A stretch of DNA of 64,000 nucleotides, taken from the NCBI GenBank assembly GCA_035048495.1, contig CM068542.1:37973109-38037108 (forward strand), written 5' to 3'. How positions within the stretch are numbered: the stretch's first letter is position 1; every line of letters starts with the position of its first letter. The position numbers were made by a program, and so were the translations under genes. Below are positions 57,980 through 64,000 of this stretch, one piece after another. The DNA is from Euptelea pleiosperma (Eukaryota > Streptophyta > Magnoliopsida > Ranunculales > Eupteleaceae). The notes under the pieces are model-generated. The model did no database searches. It was not told the origin of the DNA and saw only the letters and a list, made by a program, of their open reading frames with translations.

Positions 57980-58270
57980 ATACTAGTACCCAGCTCTTTA
58001 ATTTGACACCTCGGTGCATCTTATGATCGATTATCTTGTTAAGCCTATCACTCTCACCTTGATCCTCACTGTGTTATATCATAAATTCAAACATGGTTGG
58101 GAAAACGGTGATTCAACAATTACATCGAAGCCCTCATTGATTTGTACTCTTGCTGAACAAATCAGGTGTGAGTGGCTGAGATCCACCGTCCAGTTGGGGG
58201 ATAAGATCTCGGCCCTTATTTATTGAAGCCTATAAGAGGGAGAGACAACTGAGCTCCCTTATTATATAGA
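57980..58270 (-). mobile_element. Helitron 5'-end fragment (minus strand)
   Basis: Minus strand begins TCTATATAATAAGG at 58270 after an A and continues with sequence like the start of the Helitrons at 10438 and 36376 (TTGTCTC, AGATCTTATCCCC, GGTGGATCTCAGCCACTCACACC). The 3' end is not certain. Confidence 0.5.
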
Positions 58271-59374
58271 TATGGGATGTAGCAATGTAAGGAATAGGCA
58301 ACTTCCTCTCGCTTGCAGAGTGTGTCCCTGCATTGCCATCAGACTGGTTCTAATCCGTTCCGTCTACAACTCCTTTAACATATATATGGATTAGAAATTC
58401 ATTATTTCCCGACTAAGAGGGACAATAAAAGCTTAATTTTGACGGTAGTAGCTAGCGGGCAGGCGACGCGAGAGATGTTGTAATTTAATAATATCGATTC
58501 TCGTGCAAATATATGAAAAAAAAAATGTTATATTCCATTTCGTATCATCGAAGTCTTGCAACCTTATAAATTATACCCACTAAATTAAATTACAAATTTT
58601 CCTCTTATATTCCCGATAAAAAATATTTGCAACTACAAGAAGCAGTTCGTTGCGTACGTCGAGAGTAAAGATTTTAAAATTAAATTTTATATTTTGTGTA
58701 TTCGACCTTGTTTAGTAAAATATATAGGTTATGACAAATACCCATTTTAATTTATGAAGAACAAATTACAGATTAATCCTTAAAAATGGTTATTTTATAG
58801 TTAATTTTTGATTAGAGAGATATATATATATTATCAGCCTTTGCATTTTCCTATATAATATGGGTGGTGGTTTGGGTTTTTAAGCCTTAGTTTTGGCTTA
58901 GTGTGGGGAACACTAGAGAAGATCGTTGTCTCTTCTCATGTCTCCGCCTCCAACAATCATTTAGGTCAAAATCAAACTAAATTTATAAACACACCTTCTG
59001 ATCACCGTCATCAACCCTATAAAATTTGATTGTTTCAAGATAAATAAAAGTAGAAATCGAATCCAATGTCTAATACTGCAAGTAGCTAGTAGGCAACAGC
59101 TTGTGAGACTGACAAGCTTAAATTTTAGACATGTGAGGGAAAGATCCTGTAAGACAGACACACTCAAACTTGAAGTGCCTCTACTCTTTACCAGATTGAT
59201 CTGGACCCTCCAATGGTGAATCGAGATAGATACACTAAAATGATCAAAAACCAGAAAGTACAAAAAAAAAAAAAAATGAAACTTAAATAACATGATCAAG
59301 AGGCTGAAGTATTATAAAAACTGAATTTCTCATGTAATAACCATCATGGGTTGATTATTATCAACATCATCATT
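58271..59374. other. Intergenic DNA without recognised feature
   Basis: AT-rich; no gene or classified repeat seen. Confidence 0.4.
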
Positions 59375-59780
59375 TTTTTTAAGGGTCGGGCTCCAAGAAT
59401 CGGCCTTTTGTGACCGGTTCCCCTTACAGAACACAATATGAGCCACGTGGCACACTCTTAGAGGACTCTGACTGTATAGATGTTTGGCCAATCCCTAAGT
59501 GGACCTACAAACCAAAAGATCAGCTTGATTAGTGATTTCTAGGCATTGAATTGGACTTATTTTCATGGGTTTATCTCAACTGTGGGAATTTGAGCAGGAT
59601 TTCAGGTACAAAGATCCAAAGGTTCGAAATCACTAATCGAGCTGATTTTTGGTTTGTAAGTCCATCTAGGGATTGGCCAAACACCCATACGGTCAGAGTC
59701 TTCTAAGAGTGTGCTACGTGGCTCATATTGTGTTCTGTAACGGGAGCCGGTCACAAAAGGCCGGTCCCTTTTTTTAAAGG
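59375..59780. repeat. Long palindrome, family A core with private outer arms
   Basis: Outer arms share CGGCCTTTTGTGACCGG and TTACAGAACACAATATGAGCC; inner arms are family A. A further family A arm follows at 59878-59970. Confidence 0.75.
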
Positions 59781-59970
59781 GTAAACTGTTTTTATTGGAT
59801 CCCAACCCCCATATACCCCCTCCCCCCAAGGTTAGAACATGATCGATCCCAGGTCTTTGGTCCCCACCCCCTAGCAATCACTAATCAAGCTGATTTTTTG
59901 GTATGTAGGTCCACCTAGGGATTGGCCAAACAAGCATACAGTGAGAGTCCTCTAAGATGTGCTACGTGGC

Positions 59971-60826
59971 TCATAATCAAATCAATCGTTAAAAGAAAAA
60001 AAAGAAAAAAAAGGGCTTTTCAGCCCCTTCGGTCATGTCAATGACATGTCCTATTAATTCAACTTTCCAAACAAGTCTTATACTCATTTATATCATATAT
60101 CTTTAAGGTATGCTTTTAGTTCTAGTCCCATAGATCATGAGTTTGGGACCCTTTTTTAGTGGTGGGCTCCAACTAAGAGCTTTTGTAATCATGTGATCAC
60201 ATTGATTTTTGAACCTTAAGTTATATTTGGGTTCCCTACATGTTCACCATGTGTTCAAATTCTATGTTCATGGAGGCTCATCAATTTGCCATCCTTAAAA
60301 AGTTGGTCCTTTGAAAAACAAATTTAATTCATACCTCATATTATTCAAATCAAATATAAGTATATCCGAATTCGAATCCAAAAAAAAAAAAAAAAACATC
60401 TGATATCTGAATTCGATGAATATTATGAATCACTATTTGAATTCGAATCTGATTAACTTATCAAATATCCAATTAACTTATCAGAAAAATATTTGAATAA
60501 CAAAAATTATATGAATCCAATATCTAAATTTTTAAGATTATTTTTAATTATTTGAATTTGGATTCAAATTTTCAACTATCTATTGACACTTAACACCTCT
60601 ACTTGAACCAGACCCCATCATATAAGTCATTTTCGGTCCTATTGGTTCTAGTTCATTGTTGAGGCAGGTAGTCCCATAATCAGCAAATAGTCAATTTCCC
60701 ATCAATTCTAGGTCTTATAATGGACACAATTTGGAATGTTCAATTCATTTCCATGACAATAAATTTCATGCATCATTAAACAGCGAAGGCCCTTCATGAA
60801 ATTTTAAAAAAAAATATTGAGTTTCA
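59971..60826. other. AT-rich intergenic DNA
   Basis: Repeated GAATTCGAAT/ATATCCGAAT words at 60350-60560; no gene recognised. Confidence 0.4.
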
Positions 60827-60985
60827 AGTCGAATCGGCCAAGATTTGAGCCGACTCGGATCAGTTTCCGAATCAACTCAGAAAAACCTGTAAATCCGAGT
60901 TGGTATACCAAGTCGACTCGAAATGTGATCAAGTCGGGGACTCGGTCGAGTCCCGAGTTGACTCAGCGAGTTTTAAAACATAGTT
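60827..60985. mobile_element. ACTCG-rich repeat fragment
   Basis: Ends GAGTTTTAAAACAT like the copy at 26345-26715, with several GACTCGG words. Left end truncated. Confidence 0.55.
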
Positions 60986-61014
60986 TGTGCTTATCCCATT
61001 ATACAAAGTGAAAA

Positions 61015-61345
61015 AAGTTAATTAAAAGTTACCTGTACTTACCCCATTACTAAAAGGATAATAATCACATGGTCCTCCATGAATGTGCATGGTGGTGTCA
61101 TTTCTTCATTGGCCAAAAATGTACCTCGAGCTGAATGTTAAATAGTGATGCTCAAAATTCCAAGGTTAAAAATCAACCCATGAAAACGACTCTAATCGAA
61201 TGCTAAGAAATCACTAGTCATGCTTATTTTTTGCATGTAGGTCCACCTAGTGATGGGCCAAACATCCATACAGTTAGTGGTCTCTAAGAGTGTGCGACGT
61301 GTAAGGTTCTGCCATGTGTGGTGCATGTACATCCCCTTAGTGGCG
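61015..61345 (+). mobile_element. Family A/Helitron-like repeat
   Basis: Ends with a degraded GCGACGTGTAAGG...CCCCTTAG tail corresponding to the Helitron-type tails at 16767 and 37008. Its body is inverted at 57005-57345. Confidence 0.5.
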
Positions 61346-61698
61346 TCCCCTTGGTGGCATGCATATACTTAATTCCCATCTAAGTACCAATGCACGTAGA
61401 GCTAGACATTGTATCAAGTCCTATTGGTTTTAGTTCTAGTCTTGGTACTAGATAATCAAGACCAGGTCCTATCGCATAATCAGTTAATCAGGTACCCATT
61501 GACACCCTTCACTCCGTCGCATCTCACGGGACAACGCCCATTATTACGGATAAATGCCTTATTATTAAGAAGTAGGTAAATGGGATAATAATTTAATTAC
61601 CAACTTTGGTGCACCAAAATGATTAATATATATGGTAGGAGTCCTGCCTAACCCCAGCTTACTCATCAAAAAATATCTCCCTCCATATTGTTCTCAAA

Positions 61699-61916
61699 AA
61701 TATGGCTTCAAAAAAGGCCGTTATAACGGATTTGAACCTCCCCATTAGAAAGAATAAAAAAAAAGTCCGTTATTTTTCCATTGTAAATTTTATTGAAATT
61801 TTAACCCTATTTTTTCCGTTATTTTTTTTCCATTTTGCTCCTGTGGCTTACAATCCGTTATAACGGAAAAATCGGTAACGCCCTCAATCCATTTTAACGG
61901 TCCCCTTTAAACCTTG
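61699..61916. mobile_element. hAT-type MITE, short degenerate copy
   Basis: Right end CCTTTAAACCTTG intact, left end degraded. Flanks TTCTCAAA (61691-61698) and CTCTCAAA (61917-61924) differ at one base of eight. Interior AACGG/CCGTT words. Confidence 0.65.
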
Positions 61917-61924
61917 CTCTCAAA

Positions 61925-62506
61925 TTCACAAATTACGACATGTGCGGATGAGATTATCTTAATTAAAAATGATAAGTAGATCATTGATTAAATAATAGAG
62001 CCGTTGCTGCTGTTGTTGCTGTACTTATGAATATTTAAATATCTGTTAGTAATTAACCTTTTCGGCTTACTCTAATGATGAACCTAAATTAAGTGCAAAA
62101 TTTAATTAACACTTGAACAACTCCTCCTTGTGGTTAGGTGTCACGGTCACGTGGATGAGATATGGGAAAGCGATGTGGTGTGTGGTGTCGCGTGGACGTC
62201 TCGTTATACACTCATCTCATCTCCTCTCCTCTTATCCATCATGTTGGTTCTCCAAGAAAAGTGGGACCCATTTGGGTTTATTGTCTAATTACTAAACTAC
62301 CCTTTCCCTGAAAACAATAAAAGCTTCATTAGTTGATCCTTATTTCACTGAAACTGAAACTTCCTATTTTCTTTTGTTAAAGGAGATCTGGGAGACTCCG
62401 AGAGGAAACTTGGTAAGATTTCTCAGACACTGCACGTGGTGGATCCAAATTTACTAAAATATCCTCAGTCTTTTGTTCTTCCTTTTTTTATGTTAATTGT
62501 TGAAGG
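61925..62506. other. Intergenic DNA without recognised feature
   Basis: A small GCTGTTGTT-type repeat at about 62005-62025. No gene recognised. Confidence 0.4.
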
Positions 62507-62861
62507 GTCGGGATCGGGGGACAACCATCTGGGGGACCCACATAGAAGATGAATCAATGGCTGATTTTTGGTGAGGATGATCTCCTCACCATCATATAGA
62601 TCACCCCAACAAAAAATCAGCCCATTCTGAAATTTCTAACCCTATCAAATGTAGTTTTCAAGTTACACGGTAAAGATCGACGGTCCATAATTCTTCAACT
62701 TCTAAACCAGCCTATGAATATTGGAATGATTTGAATTTTTGTGAGGATGATCTCCTCACCATAGAGATAATCCTCACCAAAAATCAGCCATTGATTCATC
62801 TTCTATATGGATCCACCAAATGGTTGTCAAAAATAGTTGTAACCGATCCCAACCCATTGTT
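62507..62861. mobile_element. Foldback element family B, copy 3
   Basis: Ends GGTCGGGATCGGGGGACAAC and an inverted GTTGTAACCGATCCCAACCC; inner arms with GATGAATCAATGGCTGATTT. About 355 bp and uninterrupted, so useful as a family reference. Confidence 0.75.
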
Positions 62862-63963
62862 GAATGGCTTCTCGCATTATTAATAGAAATTCACAAGAAC
62901 CAAATTTTTATATCTTATATTGCTATTGTTGGACATGAGAATGCTTTGTTTACAGATGACCCCACCTATGAATCAATCTTCACTGCTGTTAGGTTTTGAT
63001 GTCTAGGGGCGTCAATGGATATTCAATATTATTAATTTTTTTTTGGTAGTCGAGTACTCAATTGATCGATACCCGATAGGAACTGGTCGCGATCATCTTA
63101 GTTTTGAGAATAGTTATTTTAGAATTGGAATAAAAAAGATCAGGAACCATTTAACCTAGAATAACTGTTCTCAGAGGATGTAATGCTTGAGAGGTCATGT
63201 GTTCAAACCTTCTTACTAGGTCGATCTTTTTAAAATAGATAAGAAAATGTTAACTTGTTCAATTGATAAAGTTTGTGGGTGATAATATCATAGACCTAGG
63301 TTCAAAAACTGCCTTCATCGGGTTATTGGTCTCTTTAAAAAACATGTTTACCTATAAAAATAAAAATAAAAACCTAGAATCACTCATAATCGAATAATAT
63401 ATAAGGTTCCGATTCTTGGTACACTATTAGTTATTAGAACCAAAATTGATAGGACTCGGATAGTATTTTGCCGTAGAAAAAATTTTCTGCCAATTTAGTC
63501 GGGCTTTATGACACCTTGGACACATGAGTCCCTTTCTTCGTAGTGCAGTTTATGACTTTTCACATTATAATGGTCTTTATTTTTGTACATATGAGCTTAA
63601 AAATGATTTTACCTTTAATACAGTATATACTGAAGTTAAAAAATAAATATAAATAAATTTATATAAAAAGAAACAAACAAAAATTTCATAAAAAATGACC
63701 AAAATACCCTCCGCATGCCCGACGCACCCATGTGATTTGGACAGCTTTTTCCCTTCCAACACCAGCCCATGTTTTTGTTTTATTTATCCTTTCCCCCAGT
63801 TCAGTCCAAAACAGAACCCAAACACCATTTATCGTCCCAACACGGTGGCCATTTTCTTCTGTTCGTCGACTGAACCATGGTATGTCTATTTTCGATATTT
63901 CAAGAACCAAACAAGGGTATATTCGGAATATTACCCTAAAAAAGAAAGGTAAAGAAATAAAAA
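62862..63963. other. AT-rich intergenic DNA
   Basis: No gene recognised; short frames near 63700-63970 lack any familiar domain. Confidence 0.4.
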
Positions 63964-63965
63964 AG

Positions 63966-64000
63966 AGGAGCTGAGGAGTGAGGAGTGAGGAGTGAGGAGT
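63966..64000 (+). repeat. GAGGAGT tandem repeat running off the window
   Basis: Four to five copies of a 7-base unit reach the window edge. Confidence 0.85.

Noticed and set aside
38003..59780. CRISPR-like or satellite array interpretation of the recurring palindromes
   Set aside because: Copies are dispersed, in both orientations and of unequal spacing; this is a plant genome and the units are foldback elements.

Overview
The window is plant nuclear DNA, most likely from a non-grass flowering plant. Genes carry short spliced exons, intergenic DNA and introns are AT-rich, and the space between genes is packed with small angiosperm-type transposons (hAT, Tourist, MULE-like, Helitron, TRIM, SMART-like, LINE). 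I cannot name the species. There are two genic regions: a tandem array of four serine carboxypeptidase-like (SCPL) genes on the minus strand (about 4.1-33.2 kb) and one TMEM131-like membrane protein gene on the plus strand (about 39.8-46.5 kb). No rRNA, tRNA or CRISPR was found.

0-4.1 kb: AT-rich DNA with foldback elements, one of them split by a hAT element with an 8-bp target duplication, then a 290-bp SMART-like miniature LTR element. 4.1-33.2 kb: four SCPL copies sharing the same eight-exon structure. Copy 1 (4128-8002) reads as an intact 492-residue secreted carboxypeptidase with the full catalytic triad. Copies 2, 3 and 4 each carry exactly one single-base indel in an exon (exons 3, 5 and 3) and are otherwise intact, so they are either very young pseudogenes or reflect consensus errors. 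The repeated unit includes several hundred bases of promoter and 3' flank. Insertions present in some copies and absent in others give a partial relative history.

33.2-39.8 kb: no gene. It holds a decayed minus-strand LTR element whose right LTR is interrupted by nested Helitrons, a 21-nt-arm hairpin, and two long palindromes. 39.8-46.5 kb: the TMEM131-like gene. Its intron contains a roughly 130-bp piece clearly homologous to the SCPL promoter, with a TATA box pointing antisense to the preceding exon.

46.5-64 kb: no convincing gene. A complete 934-bp TRIM with a 5-bp target duplication lies just beyond the TMEM131-like gene, followed by Tourist-like and other MITEs, a direct duplication, several long-hairpin copies and Helitron fragments.

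The least familiar signal is a dispersed long-palindrome family. About a dozen copies share an inner arm core but carry copy-specific outer inverted arms, and some copies sit inside Helitron-type ends. All identifications come from reading the sequence; no database search was run.
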